A program made the translations under genes and the position numbers. A stretch of DNA of 64,000 nt from Hyphomonadaceae bacterium UBA7672. Lineage in GTDB: Bacteria > Pseudomonadota > Alphaproteobacteria > Caulobacterales > Hyphomonadaceae. Shown in pieces: positions 26,407-35,350 of this stretch (position 1 is the stretch's first letter; each line of letters begins with the position of its first letter). The notes beneath the pieces were generated by a model. It was given only the letters and a program-made list of their open reading frames with translations, searched no databases and was not told where the DNA came from. Location of the stretch: contig DLHI01000034.1 in the NCBI GenBank assembly GCA_002483135.1, positions 7,810-71,809 of the forward strand, given 5' to 3'.

Positions 26407-27549
26407 TCAGCTTTCAAGGATGTCCCTGGAGATATCCGCCAGCGTCCGGACGCCCGTGAGCGCCATCGCCACGCGCATCTCGGCCTCGACGAGGTCCAGC
26501 ACGTGGGCGACGCCGGTCTGGCCGCGGGCAGCCAGCGCGTAGACCCAGGCGCGGCCGAGCATCACGCCTGACGCCCCGAGCGCCATGAGGCGCACCACAT
26601 CGAGGCCTGACCGTACCCCGCCATCGGCAAGGATCGTGGTCTTGCCACCGACAGCATCGACAAGGCGGGGCAGGGCGGCGGTGCTGGAAATCGCGCCGTC
26701 CAGCTGTCGGCCGCCATGATTGGAGACGATGATGCCGTCCGCCCCGGCGCTGACGGCATTGCGCGCATCGCCAGGGTCGAGGACGCCCTTGAGGATCAGC
26801 GGACCGGACCACTCCTGCCGCACCCAGTCGAGGTCGCGCCACGTGACCGACGGGTCGAAATTCTGGCGCATCCAACGGAAGAAATCCTCAAGGCCGCTCT
26901 TCCTGCCAAGGACCGGCGCGACATTGCCCAGCTTGTGCGGTCCGCCAAGAAGCCCGACATCCAATGCCCATGATGGCCGGCGGGCGGCCTGCAGGAATCG
27001 CCTCATAGCACCGACGGCGTTGCTGGCCCCGGCCAGGCCAGAGCGGTAGTCGCGATAACGGGAGCCGGGCACGGGCATGTCGACAGTGAAGACCAGCGCG
27101 CCGCACTGCGCCTCACGGGCCTTCTGCAACAGGTCTCGCATGAAGCCGCGGTCGCGTATCATGTAGAGCTGGAACCAGAATGGCTTGCGCGCTGCGGCGT
27201 GAACCTCGTCAAGGCTGCAGACGGAAACGGTGGAAAGCGTGAACGCAACGCCCTTGGACTCAGCGGCGCGTGCGGCCTGGATCTCGCCACGGCGCGCCAT
27301 CATGCCCGCGAGGCCGATGGGCGCAAGCGCGACGGGCAGCGACCATTTTTGTCCGAACAGGGTTTGCGACACATCGATCTGGGACACGTCGTTGAGCACG
27401 CGCTGACGGAGGGCGATGCGCTGCAGGTCGTCCCGATTTCGCCTGAGGGTCACCTCGTCGAAAGACCCTCCATCGACATACTCGAACAGAAATTTCGGCA
27501 GCCTCCGCCGAGAAAGGGCGCGATAGTCGCTGATCGAGGCGGCAATCAT
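26407..27549 (-). CDS. FMN-dependent alpha-hydroxy-acid oxidase/dehydrogenase (LldD-like)
   Basis: This 380-residue protein of the lactate dehydrogenase/glycolate oxidase family oxidises L-2-hydroxy acids to 2-oxo acids. Family features include YVDGGSFDEVTLRRN near the N-terminus, ALAPIGLAGMM, WFQLYMIRDRG, VFTVDMPVPGSRYRDYR, LILKGVLDPGDA, the catalytic His in SNHGGRQLDG, and ILADGGVRSGLDV for FMN phosphate. Length and motifs resemble bacterial LldD, but the substrate is open. It starts at the ATG at 27549, 34 bases after the end of an acyl-CoA synthetase gene on the same strand, and is the last gene of a likely four-gene operon with acyl-CoA enzymes. Confidence 0.88.
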   Translation of the reverse strand: MIAASISDYRALSRRRLPKFLFEYVDGGSFDEVTLRRNRDDLQRIALRQRVLNDVSQIDVSQTLFGQKWSLPVALAPIGLAGMMARRGEIQAARAAESKGVAFTLSTVSVCSLDEVHAAARKPFWFQLYMIRDRGFMRDLLQKAREAQCGALVFTVDMPVPGSRYRDYRSGLAGASNAVGAMRRFLQAARRPSWALDVGLLGGPHKLGNVAPVLGRKSGLEDFFRWMRQNFDPSVTWRDLDWVRQEWSGPLILKGVLDPGDARNAVSAGADGIIVSNHGGRQLDGAISSTAALPRLVDAVGGKTTILADGGVRSGLDVVRLMALGASGVMLGRAWVYALAARGQTGVAHVLDLVEAEMRVAMALTGVRTLADISRDILES

Positions 27550-27583
27550 GTCGACGCCTCCAGCGGGCGCTGGTCCTGCGGCA

Positions 27584-29161
27584 TCAGATGCTCTTCGACC
27601 GGCCGGCCCAGAAGGGCGCGCGCACCTGCGCACGGAGAACTTTGCCAGCGGCGTTGCGCGGCAGCGCATCCACGAAGTCCACCGTGCGCGGACGCTGGAA
27701 GCCGGGCAGGCGCTCCCTCGCGAAGTCCAGGATCGATTGCACGGTTTCGGGCGCGCGTGGCACGCCAGGCTTCAGCTCAACAACCGCCTTGATCTCTTCG
27801 CCCCAGTCTTCGTTGGGAACGCCCACGACGGCGGCATCGGCAATGTCGGGGTGGCGGATCAGCACCTCGTCGATCTCGACGGGATAGATGTTGACCCCGC
27901 CCGAGATGATCAGCTCGGCGGTGCGCCCGGTCAGGAACAGGTCGCCATCGGCATCGAACCGGCCCATGTCGCCAAGCGTGAACCAGTCGCCGCGATAACT
28001 CGCATCCGTCTTGCCCGGTTCCTTGTAGTATACGAAGCGGCCCGTCGCCGGGGCCTTCACATAGATGAGGCCCTCAGTTCCCTGCGGAACCGGATTGCCC
28101 TCAATGTCGAGCAGCTTCACCTCGACGCCCGACACCGCCTTGCCGACGGTTCCCGGCTTCTTCAGCCAATCATGCGGGCCAACAAACACGCCGCCGCCCT
28201 CGGTCGAGGAATAGTACTCGTAAATCACCGGCCCGAACCAATCCAGCATCGACTGCTTCACGTGCGCCGGGCAGGGCGCCGCGCCATGGATGATCCAGCG
28301 CATCGAACTGATGTCGTATTTCTTCCGTGTGGCCTCAGGCAGCTGCAACATGCGGTGCATCATCGTGGGGACGAGGTGCGTGTGGGTCACCTTGTAAGTC
28401 TCGATCAGGCGAAGCGTTTCTTCGGCATCCCATTTGTCCATCAGCAGGACTGTGACGCCGGCGTTGATCGGGATCACGAAATTGAGGCCCAACGGCGCCG
28501 CGTGATAAAGCGGGCCGGTCAGCAGAGACATGTCGGTCTGCGGATTCCATTGCGCCGTCTCGTTGCAGATGTTGTTCAGCTGCGAAACCACGGGGCGCGT
28601 GTGACGATAGACACCCTTGGGCCGCCCCGTAGTCCCCGACGTATAGAGCATGGTTGAGCCGGCTTCAGGCGCGTCAATGTTCGCAGAGCTCTCTCCGGCA
28701 AGCGCCGTCTCGTAATCGTCAAACCCATCTATCGCGCCCGCGAACGCCAACTTGAGCTTGAGTTTGTCCGACGCGGCGACGCCAGCGCTCGCGCCTGTGG
28801 CGAAGCGCCCCGACGCAACGAGCACGCGCGCATCGCAATTGTCGATGACATAGGCGATGATCTCAGGCGACTGGTGCCAGTTGACCGCCGTCAGGCGGTA
28901 GCCGGCGCGCTGTGTAGCGGCCCAGACTTCGGCGAACTCAGGCCCGTTGTGTGCGAGCAACGCCACGGCATCACCCGGCTGGAGTCCATGGCGACGGAAC
29001 AGGCGCACCAGCTGGTTGGCGCGGTCGTTGAGCTGGCGCCAGGTGCGATTGCCCGATGGGGAAATGATCGCCAGCCTGTCCGGCGACCGGCGCGCGTGCA
29101 CGGCCACAGCAATGCCCTGTGCGATCAGCTGTTGGTCGCCAAGCGTGTCGATGTCGGTCAT
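27584..29161 (-). CDS. AMP-forming acyl-CoA synthetase (first of two)
   Basis: This 525-residue ANL-family ligase activates a carboxylic acid to its acyl-AMP and then the CoA thioester. It has the P-loop YTSGTTGRPKGV, the A5 motif YYSSTEGGG, TLGDMGRFDADGDLFLTGR, IISGGVNIYPVEIDE and the C-terminal catalytic Lys in RNAAGKVLR. The ATG at 29161 follows GGAAGTGCTGCAGGCC; an ATG 18 bases earlier has poorer spacing. It lies between a second ligase and an FMN oxidase in one operon. The acid used cannot be inferred; family members take fatty, aromatic or bile-type acids. Confidence 0.88.
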   Translation of the reverse strand: MTDIDTLGDQQLIAQGIAVAVHARRSPDRLAIISPSGNRTWRQLNDRANQLVRLFRRHGLQPGDAVALLAHNGPEFAEVWAATQRAGYRLTAVNWHQSPEIIAYVIDNCDARVLVASGRFATGASAGVAASDKLKLKLAFAGAIDGFDDYETALAGESSANIDAPEAGSTMLYTSGTTGRPKGVYRHTRPVVSQLNNICNETAQWNPQTDMSLLTGPLYHAAPLGLNFVIPINAGVTVLLMDKWDAEETLRLIETYKVTHTHLVPTMMHRMLQLPEATRKKYDISSMRWIIHGAAPCPAHVKQSMLDWFGPVIYEYYSSTEGGGVFVGPHDWLKKPGTVGKAVSGVEVKLLDIEGNPVPQGTEGLIYVKAPATGRFVYYKEPGKTDASYRGDWFTLGDMGRFDADGDLFLTGRTAELIISGGVNIYPVEIDEVLIRHPDIADAAVVGVPNEDWGEEIKAVVELKPGVPRAPETVQSILDFARERLPGFQRPRTVDFVDALPRNAAGKVLRAQVRAPFWAGRSKSI

Positions 29162-29254
29162 GGCCTGCAGCACTTCCATCCCTGGCGCCGCTCTTTGGGC
29201 GGTCGCGTTTTGCGGCAGGATAGTTCGCCACCGCAATCCTACGCAATGAGGCGA

Positions 29255-30805
29255 TCAGCCTGCCGGCTTGAACTCATCCCGCAGCTGGCGTTTCAGGACC
29301 TTGCCTATGGACGAGCGGGGCAGGGACGGCACAAGCCGGGCGTAGGTCAATCGCTGGGTCTTGCCGACCCGGGCGTTCATCCATTGCCGCAGCTCCTCCG
29401 CCTCGGCAGTGACTCCCTCGCGCAGTACGATGAAGGCCGCCGGCGTCTCGCCCCATTCCCTCGACGGAATGCCGACCACGGCTGCCTCGGCCACAGCGGG
29501 GTGTTTCGCCAGTTCTGCCTCGAGATCACTCGGATAGACGTTGAAGCCGCCGGTAATGATCATGTCCTTCTTCCGGTCGCCCAGAACCAGGAAGCCATCC
29601 TCATCGAACCGGCCGACATCTCCTGTGCGGATGTAGCGATCCCCGGCGGGGCTGAACCATTCGGCCTCTGCTGTCTTTGCGGGCTGGTTGTGATAGCCGG
29701 ACATGATCGACATCGAACGCCCGACAATTTCGCCAGTCTCTCCGCGCGCCAGCTCGCGGCCATCTTCGCCGATGATGCGGATGTCATGGCCGGTTGCGGG
29801 TTGCCCCACCGTGTGCAGCTTGTTCGGAAACTCGTGCGCGCGCAGCAAGCAGGAACCACCGCCCTCGGTCATGCCGTAGATCTCGACGAGACCACCGGGC
29901 CATCGCTTGAGTATGTCCGCCTTGAGATCGGCCGAGAACGGTGCGCTCGTGCAGGTCTTCATGCGGAACGACGAGAGGTCGAACCGGTCGAAGTCGGGCA
30001 GGTCCATTAGGCGGCGATACTGAACCGGCACCAGCATCGCGTGCGTTGCGCGATGCTGCTGGGCCAGTTCGAGAAATCCGCGCGCATCGAACTTGCGCAT
30101 CAGTACGACGGTACCGCCGCGCACCAGCGCCGGGATGAGACTCACCAGCGTCGTGTTTGAATAGAGCGGTGTGGAGACGATGGTGATGGACTCCGGCCCA
30201 TATCCCAGGCCTTCGGCGCGACGGATATGGCCCCACCGCATGCGGTGCGACTGCACGATGCCCTTGGGCGTGCCCGTGGTTCCGGAAGAATAGATAATGT
30301 TGAAAGGTTGTTCGGGATCGATCTCCACAGGGGCGGGCTTGGCGCCTTCCGGCTCTAGCCACGCATCAAACGCTGTGCTTGCGCCGCCTTCCAGCACAAC
30401 CCGCCTTGCGTCCGGCCTGTTGGTCACGCTGTCAATCGCGGCGGAGGCGGCATCGTCCAGAAACAGGATAGACGCGCCACAGTCGCGCATCATTGCTGCA
30501 AGCTGCTCAGGCGTCGATGACGGGGCCAGCGGGCAGGCAGCAGCGCCGATGCGGAGCGCCGCGACATATGCCACGACATACTCCACCGACGATGGGCCAC
30601 ACATGGCGACCGCACCGCGATTGGCGACTCCATCGCGCTGCATCGCGGCGGCTGCGCGATCCACCAGCCGATCAAAAACGGCGAATGTGATCCGCCGCGG
30701 GCCGTCAATGATCGCCAGATGATTCGGACGTTCGATTGCGTGCGCCCTGACGATGTCCGGCATCGTCGCGAAGTCGCTCTGCAGGAGTTCGGCTGCGATT
30801 GTCAT
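29255..30805 (-). CDS. AMP-forming acyl-CoA synthetase (second of two)
   Basis: This 516-residue ANL-family ligase is paralogous to the next gene but clearly distinct. Motifs are the P-loop IIYSSGTTGTPKGIV, EIYGMTEGGG, RTGDVGRFDEDGFLVLGDRK, MIITGGFNVYPSDLEAE and the catalytic Lys in RSSIGKVLKRQ. The ATG start at 30805 is 18 bases from the stop of the crotonase gene upstream, and the stop is 93 bases before the next ligase start. It probably loads a carboxylic acid onto CoA for degradation together with its neighbours. Confidence 0.88.
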   Translation of the reverse strand: MTIAAELLQSDFATMPDIVRAHAIERPNHLAIIDGPRRITFAVFDRLVDRAAAAMQRDGVANRGAVAMCGPSSVEYVVAYVAALRIGAAACPLAPSSTPEQLAAMMRDCGASILFLDDAASAAIDSVTNRPDARRVVLEGGASTAFDAWLEPEGAKPAPVEIDPEQPFNIIYSSGTTGTPKGIVQSHRMRWGHIRRAEGLGYGPESITIVSTPLYSNTTLVSLIPALVRGGTVVLMRKFDARGFLELAQQHRATHAMLVPVQYRRLMDLPDFDRFDLSSFRMKTCTSAPFSADLKADILKRWPGGLVEIYGMTEGGGSCLLRAHEFPNKLHTVGQPATGHDIRIIGEDGRELARGETGEIVGRSMSIMSGYHNQPAKTAEAEWFSPAGDRYIRTGDVGRFDEDGFLVLGDRKKDMIITGGFNVYPSDLEAELAKHPAVAEAAVVGIPSREWGETPAAFIVLREGVTAEAEELRQWMNARVGKTQRLTYARLVPSLPRSSIGKVLKRQLRDEFKPAG

Positions 30806-30823
30806 GCGGTGAATCCGTAGCGG

Positions 30824-31606
30824 TCAGCGGCCAGTGAAAGTCGGATGGCGGCGCGCGTGAAATGCGGCTCGGCCCTCTGTGAAGTCTGCGCTGTCAAAGC
30901 ACGTGTCGATTGCCTTCTGCGCTGCGTCGCGCAACGAAGGATCGAGCGCTGCACGGCTGGCGAGCTTGGCGGCGGCATATGTCAGCGGCGCAGTAGCCGC
31001 CATCATGGCGACCATCTCGCGCACGACATCAACCTGCTTGCCCTGAGGGACGATATTGTTCACGAGGCCAGCCTTCGCGGCTTCAAGCGCCGTCAGCTGA
31101 CGCGCGGTCGCCAGCATCTCGAGCGCCATGCCACGTCCGACCAGCGATTGCAGCCGGATGAAGTTGTCCAGCTCGAAACCAAGCCCGAGCCGTCCGGCCG
31201 GCACGCCGAAGCGCGACCCTTCCGTGCAGATGCGGATGTCGCAAGCCGTCGCCACCACAATGCCACCGCCGATGCAGAAGCCGTTGATCATCGCGATGGT
31301 TGGGACAGGCGCCTCGATCAGCGACGCCGTTGCCTTGCTGACGGACGCGGTGAACGACCGGTTGCTCGCCGCGTCATGCCGCTGCACGTCGAACTCGGCG
31401 ATATCGGCGCCGGAAATGAACGCCTTGTCGCCGGCGCCCTTGAGGACGATCGCACGGACGCCGAGCTTGACCAGGCTGGTCACCGCCTCCGGCATGGCAT
31501 CCCACATGTCGCGCCGGACTGCATTGAGGCGGTCCGGCTGGTTGAAGGTCAGCCAGCCGATCATCGCATCCTGTTCGGTCAGAAGCCTGCCGCCTGCGAA
31601 TTCCAT
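30824..31606 (-). CDS. Crotonase-fold enoyl-CoA hydratase/isomerase family protein
   Basis: This 260-residue protein has the crotonase fold, with oxyanion-hole segments AFISGADIAEF and INGFCIGGGIVVATACDI that bind the acyl-CoA thioester. The two catalytic glutamates of classic enoyl-CoA hydratase fall at V117 (in GGGIVV, usually GGGCEL) and A137 (FGVPAGRLG, usually FGxPE), so hydration by the textbook mechanism is unlikely. It may be an isomerase, hydrolase or another crotonase activity. It is the first gene of the minus-strand operon with two acyl-CoA synthetases and an FMN oxidase. Confidence 0.85.
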   Translation of the reverse strand: MEFAGGRLLTEQDAMIGWLTFNQPDRLNAVRRDMWDAMPEAVTSLVKLGVRAIVLKGAGDKAFISGADIAEFDVQRHDAASNRSFTASVSKATASLIEAPVPTIAMINGFCIGGGIVVATACDIRICTEGSRFGVPAGRLGLGFELDNFIRLQSLVGRGMALEMLATARQLTALEAAKAGLVNNIVPQGKQVDVVREMVAMMAATAPLTYAAAKLASRAALDPSLRDAAQKAIDTCFDSADFTEGRAAFHARRHPTFTGR

Positions 31607-31908
31607 GGTCCCGATCCCGCGTTCCGTTGCGTTTGCCGCCTCTGCCTACGCCATCAGGGGCCGCCCCGCCAAACCCATTCCCCGTCCGGCGACGGCCTCC
31701 GGCGGCGGCGCGTTGACCCATGCAGTCGCGGCCATTACGAGTGAGAGTAATCGAGCCGGTCCATCCGCTGCAGGGGAGGCGCGGACTGGTCTTGAGGCCG
31801 GACGCCCGTGGAAAGCCAGCCTTGCGGCTGTGTTGACCTGAGAGACGCCGGCTTCCAGTGGAGACCGGGTTTGCGTAAGCGTAGTTCATCGTCAGCGGAC
31901 CTTCGCGC
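31607..31908. other. Intergenic region without a recognised gene
   Basis: These 302 bases separate two divergent genes (crotonase family and xdhC) and should contain their promoters. Short open frames exist on both strands, but none has a ribosome-binding site together with a protein-like composition that I recognise. The region is GC-rich with no clear terminator, repeat or RNA gene. Confidence 0.4.
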
Positions 31909-32871
31909 GTGACCCAGGGCTCCCGTCCTCCAGGGTTGACCGGCGATCTGGAAGTGCTGGCGTTCGCCGCAGCCGAGCTGGCAGCCAGCAGGCGCGTCGC
32001 GCTGATCACGATCGTTGGCCTCGACGGGCCGTTCTCGCGTCCGCTTGGCGCGCAGCTGGCGGTTGCCGAAGACAAGCGCTTCGTCGGCAGCATTTCAGGC
32101 GGTTGCCTTGAACAGGCGTTGACCGAGGAAGCTCAACTCGCCATGGCCGCCGGAGAAAACCGCGTCGTCCGATACGGGCGCGGTTCGCCATATCTTGACG
32201 TGCGGCTGCCTTGCGGCGGCGGCATCGATCTTCATATCGACATCGGTGCAAGTCACCAGACGCTGCAGGCCGCGATTGCGCTCGGCCATGAACGCCGTAG
32301 ATTCTCCCTCGCGTTCGATCCTACTGCGCCGCAGTCCAACCTCCGCTTGTTGCGGGAAGGGAATGTTGCAGGAGCGGGCGAGTTCGTGCGGACGTTTGAA
32401 CCAAAGTTGAGACTCGTGCTGGCGGGGCGCGGATGGGAGATCGTGGCGATGAGCCAACTGGCCCAGACAGCCGATGTGGATCTGGTGGTCGCCAGCCAGG
32501 AGGCGGCGACGCTCGACTTCTGCCGCCCATTCACAAACCAGCTCATCCCACTGACGATTCCCGCTGCGCCGCCTGCCTTGCCGCTTGATGCAGATACGGC
32601 TGTCGCCTGCCTCTTTCACGAGCACGAGTGGGAAGCGCCGCTCCTGCTGGACGCTCTTCGCAGCGAGGCTTTCTACGTCGGCGCGCTTGGCTCGCGCCAG
32701 ACGCATGAACGGCGCGTAGAGACCCTGCGTGCGCTCGGCGCCGGCGCCGAGGACATTGCTCGGCTCAAGGGGCCAATCGGTCTCTTTGCATCGCGCGATC
32801 CCCGGTCGCTTGCGATCTCTGCGCTCGCCGAGATCGTGAAACTGCGCACCGAAGGCCGGGTGATCGCATGA
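31909..32871 (+). CDS. xdhC: XdhC family molybdenum-cofactor maturation factor
   Basis: This 320-residue protein is related to XdhC/CoxI, which bind molybdenum cofactor, help its sulfuration and insert it into xanthine dehydrogenase-type enzymes. The N-terminal XdhC_CoxI part has GSISGGCLEQALTEEA and RLPCGGGIDLHID. The C-terminal Rossmann-like part has FYVGALGSRQTHERRVETL and LKGPIGL..LAISALAEIVKL. It starts at a GTG with only a weak ribosome-binding site. The stop overlaps the start of a MobA-like gene (ATGA). No molybdenum hydroxylase subunits are found nearby, so its client enzyme is encoded elsewhere. Confidence 0.86.
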   Translation: MTQGSRPPGLTGDLEVLAFAAAELAASRRVALITIVGLDGPFSRPLGAQLAVAEDKRFVGSISGGCLEQALTEEAQLAMAAGENRVVRYGRGSPYLDVRLPCGGGIDLHIDIGASHQTLQAAIALGHERRRFSLAFDPTAPQSNLRLLREGNVAGAGEFVRTFEPKLRLVLAGRGWEIVAMSQLAQTADVDLVVASQEAATLDFCRPFTNQLIPLTIPAAPPALPLDADTAVACLFHEHEWEAPLLLDALRSEAFYVGALGSRQTHERRVETLRALGAGAEDIARLKGPIGLFASRDPRSLAISALAEIVKLRTEGRVIA

Positions 32872-33599
32872 CCTCTGCGCTCAACAGAACGGCTATCGTC
32901 CTGGTTGCCTCCGGCCTTTCGCGCCGCTTTGGCCGCAAGGACAAGATGATGGCCAATCTCGGCGGGCTGCCGCTCGTGGAGCACGCGGCGAGCACGATCG
33001 CCAGACTGCACCCGCTGACCAAGGTGGCGGTCTGTCCTGCGAGCCGGCCGGAGATTGGCGAACGCCTGATCGATCGGTTCGTCATCGCCGTGAACAAGAA
33101 GCCCAGCCAGGGCCTCGGCCATTCCATCGCGCTCGGCGCGCAGATCGCGCTGCAATTCAAACCGGACGCGATCATGGTGTGTATGGCCGACATGCCGTTC
33201 ATCGAGCCTTGGCTGCTGGAACGCATGGCGGCTCAGCTGAAAGAGGGGCGGGCGGACATAATCCACGCCGGCGCACCGGACCGGCCGCACCCGCCGACAA
33301 TTTTCGGCAAGCCATGCTTCGAGCAGCTGGCCGCGCTTGATGGCGACGACGGCGCCAAATCCCTGATGCGGTCGGACACGCTGCGGATCGCGGCGTTCAA
33401 TGCGCCGGGTCCGTTGCTGTTTGATGTCGACACGCGCGACGACCTCGCACTTGCCGGGCAGCAGCTGGCGGTCAGGACGCGGTGCTATTCGCACACCTGG
33501 TCCACCGCGCGGATCAATCCGCCAGCAACAGAGCCGCCGCAGTTTAGGGATATCCAACCCGACAAGCCGCGCCCGGTGTCACGCATCGCGACGCGCTGA
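32868..33599 (+). CDS. MobA-like nucleotidyltransferase (MocA type)
   Basis: This 243-residue protein has the NTP-transferase fold: LVASGLSRRFGRKDKMMANL (usually LAAGxSxRxG..K), VCMADMPFIEP with the metal-binding Asp, HPPTIFGKPCFEQL and LLFDVDTRDDL. Together with the overlapping xdhC it most likely converts molybdopterin cofactor to its cytosine dinucleotide form, as MocA does, for a molybdenum hydroxylase. The last 40 residues after the domain are a variable tail. Its 3' end overlaps mazG on the other strand by 21 bases. Confidence 0.82.
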   Translation: MTSALNRTAIVLVASGLSRRFGRKDKMMANLGGLPLVEHAASTIARLHPLTKVAVCPASRPEIGERLIDRFVIAVNKKPSQGLGHSIALGAQIALQFKPDAIMVCMADMPFIEPWLLERMAAQLKEGRADIIHAGAPDRPHPPTIFGKPCFEQLAALDGDDGAKSLMRSDTLRIAAFNAPGPLLFDVDTRDDLALAGQQLAVRTRCYSHTWSTARINPPATEPPQFRDIQPDKPRPVSRIATR

Positions 33600-34463
33600 A
33601 CGCTCGATCACCTTGACCTCGACCCAGAGCGCTTCCTGCTGGTCGAGAGACAGTGCTCCGAAATCGAGTCCCCGTTCGCGGGCAATCCTCTCCATACCCT
33701 CAAATCGTTTCACAAACTTTGAATTCGCGTTGCGAAGTGCGACTTCCGGATCGACCGACAGCTTGCGGCAAAGATTGGCGACCACGAACAGGATGTCGCC
33801 CAACTCTTCGGCGACATGCGCCTGATCCCGCTCCGGCGCCGCAATGGCCTCGCGGAGCTCGCCAATCTCTTCGTGCAGCTTCTCGAGCACCGGCTCCGGA
33901 CCCGGCCAGTCGAACCCGACCCGACCGGCGCGCTTGGTCAGCTTCTCCGCCCGCATCAGCGCCGGCAGTGCGACGGCCACGCCGTCGAGAGCGCTCACCG
34001 GACCAGCCTTGACCTTCTTGGCCCGCTCAGCCGCCTTCATGACCTCCCACGCCCCGACCTGGGCGTCCGCGCTCTCCACAGTCACCGAACCGAACACGTG
34101 CGGGTGGCGTTCGACCATCTTGTCCACCAGGCCGCGCACCACGTCGTCGATATTGAAGTGGCCGGCTTCCTCGGCCATCCGGGCGTGGAACACGGACTGG
34201 AACAGCAGATCGCCCAGCTCGCCCTTGAGCTCGCCCATGTCCCGCCGCTCGATAGCGTCAGACACCTCATAGGCTTCCTCGATCGTGTAAGGCGCGATCG
34301 TCTCGAAGGTCTGCTCGAGGTCCCAAGGGCAGCCCGTGCCCGGCGTTCGCAGCCTGGCCATTAACGTCACCAGATCGCGCCATGCGTCCCCACTCAAGGG
34401 GAGGGGACGGGTGTCGGCGGCCTTTACAGCCGTCTCCTTCTTGCCTGCGCCTGCGTCATCCAT
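33579..34463 (-). CDS. mazG: Nucleoside triphosphate pyrophosphohydrolase MazG
   Basis: This 294-residue enzyme hydrolyses NTPs to NMP and pyrophosphate, cleaning the nucleotide pool and lowering (p)ppGpp in known cases. Two MazG domains are present: the first with LRTPGTGCPWDLEQTFETI, EEAYEVSDAI and GELGDLLFQSVFHARMA, the second with GFDWPGPEPVLEKLHEEIGELREAI and AEELGDILFVVANLCRKL, ending in KRFEGMERI. The ATG at 34463 has GGGGA eight bases upstream, better than ATGs at 34478 or 34493. It lies downstream of the MBL gene on the same strand, 65 bases away. Confidence 0.93.
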   Translation of the reverse strand: MDDAGAGKKETAVKAADTRPLPLSGDAWRDLVTLMARLRTPGTGCPWDLEQTFETIAPYTIEEAYEVSDAIERRDMGELKGELGDLLFQSVFHARMAEEAGHFNIDDVVRGLVDKMVERHPHVFGSVTVESADAQVGAWEVMKAAERAKKVKAGPVSALDGVAVALPALMRAEKLTKRAGRVGFDWPGPEPVLEKLHEEIGELREAIAAPERDQAHVAEELGDILFVVANLCRKLSVDPEVALRNANSKFVKRFEGMERIARERGLDFGALSLDQQEALWVEVKVIERSARRDA

Positions 34464-34528
34464 CTTCGCGATCCCCATACACGCAAGTCGCATAATCAAC
34501 ATTATGGGCAATTTTGATTGTATAGAAA

Positions 34529-35350
34529 TCAGCCATTTTGCGGGATTTCCAGCTCCATGCCGTCGAAGGCGGGCTCGACGCCCTCCGGCAGCTCCGAGCG
34601 CAGTTTCCGGTAATCCAGATCGACATGCAGGTTCGTCAGGATCGCCCGGCGCGGCTTCAGGCGCTCGATCCACGCCAGCGCGTCAGACACCGACGCATGG
34701 GTCGGATGAGGCTTGTAGCGCAACGCGTCGACAACCAGCGTGTGCAGCCCGCCCAGCCTCGCCAACGTCTCCTCAGGCAGCCGGACCACGTCGTTGCAAT
34801 AGGCAAAGTTTCCGATCCGGAAGCCCAGCGACGGGCCGCCGCCATGGTCCTGGTCCAGCGGCAGGAGCGGCATGGGCCCGCCTGCCCCCAGCACCTCCAT
34901 GGGCTGGCCAGGCGAGATATCCACAAGCTTGTCCAGAATTGCCGGATACGCCCCGGCGCCATCGAAGCAGTAACCGAAACGCACGCCGAGCGTCGCCGCC
35001 GTCGGTTGGTCCATGTGAACCGGGATGCGTTTGTAAGCTCGCAGGACCAGGGCCCGCAGGTCGTCCAGCCCATGCGACTGGTCGGCGTGGTCATGGGTCA
35101 TCAGCACAGCATCAAGCCGCTGGACGTTAGCCGCCAGCAGCTGGTCGCGCATATCCGGCGAGGTATCGACCAGCACCACCGTCTGGTCGGTCGCGCCCGC
35201 GCCGATCCAGCGCAGCAGGATCGAACAGCGCGACCGCCTGTTGCGGGGCTCGGCCGGATCGCAGGCGCCCCAGTCATTGCCGATGCGCGGAACGCCGCCA
35301 GACGATCCACAGCCAAGAATGCGAACCTGCAACCTGCCCGCCCCCGCCAT
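34529..35350 (-). CDS. MBL-fold metallohydrolase (PhnP-like)
   Basis: This 273-residue metallo-beta-lactamase-fold protein resembles PhnP-type phosphodiesterases and is part of the conserved tmk-holB-TatD-MBL block. It opens with QVRILGCGSSGGVPR, then a Cys-rich start (GACDPAEPRNRRSRCS), VDTSPDMRDQLL, and the metal motif THDHADQSHGLDDLR. The motif has Gln where HxHxDH has its last His, so one metal may be bound differently; I recall this variant in related alphaproteobacterial proteins. Later ligands are in LPLDQDHGG and NLHVDLDY. The true substrate is unknown. The ATG overlaps the stop of the TatD gene by one base. Confidence 0.85.
   Translation of the reverse strand: MAGAGRLQVRILGCGSSGGVPRIGNDWGACDPAEPRNRRSRCSILLRWIGAGATDQTVVLVDTSPDMRDQLLAANVQRLDAVLMTHDHADQSHGLDDLRALVLRAYKRIPVHMDQPTAATLGVRFGYCFDGAGAYPAILDKLVDISPGQPMEVLGAGGPMPLLPLDQDHGGGPSLGFRIGNFAYCNDVVRLPEETLARLGGLHTLVVDALRYKPHPTHASVSDALAWIERLKPRRAILTNLHVDLDYRKLRSELPEGVEPAFDGMELEIPQNG

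Noticed and set aside
31374..32093. Possible gene or gene remnant in the crotonase/xdhC intergenic gap
   Set aside because: Short frames here lack ribosome-binding sites and resemble no family that I can name; a remnant could not be supported.
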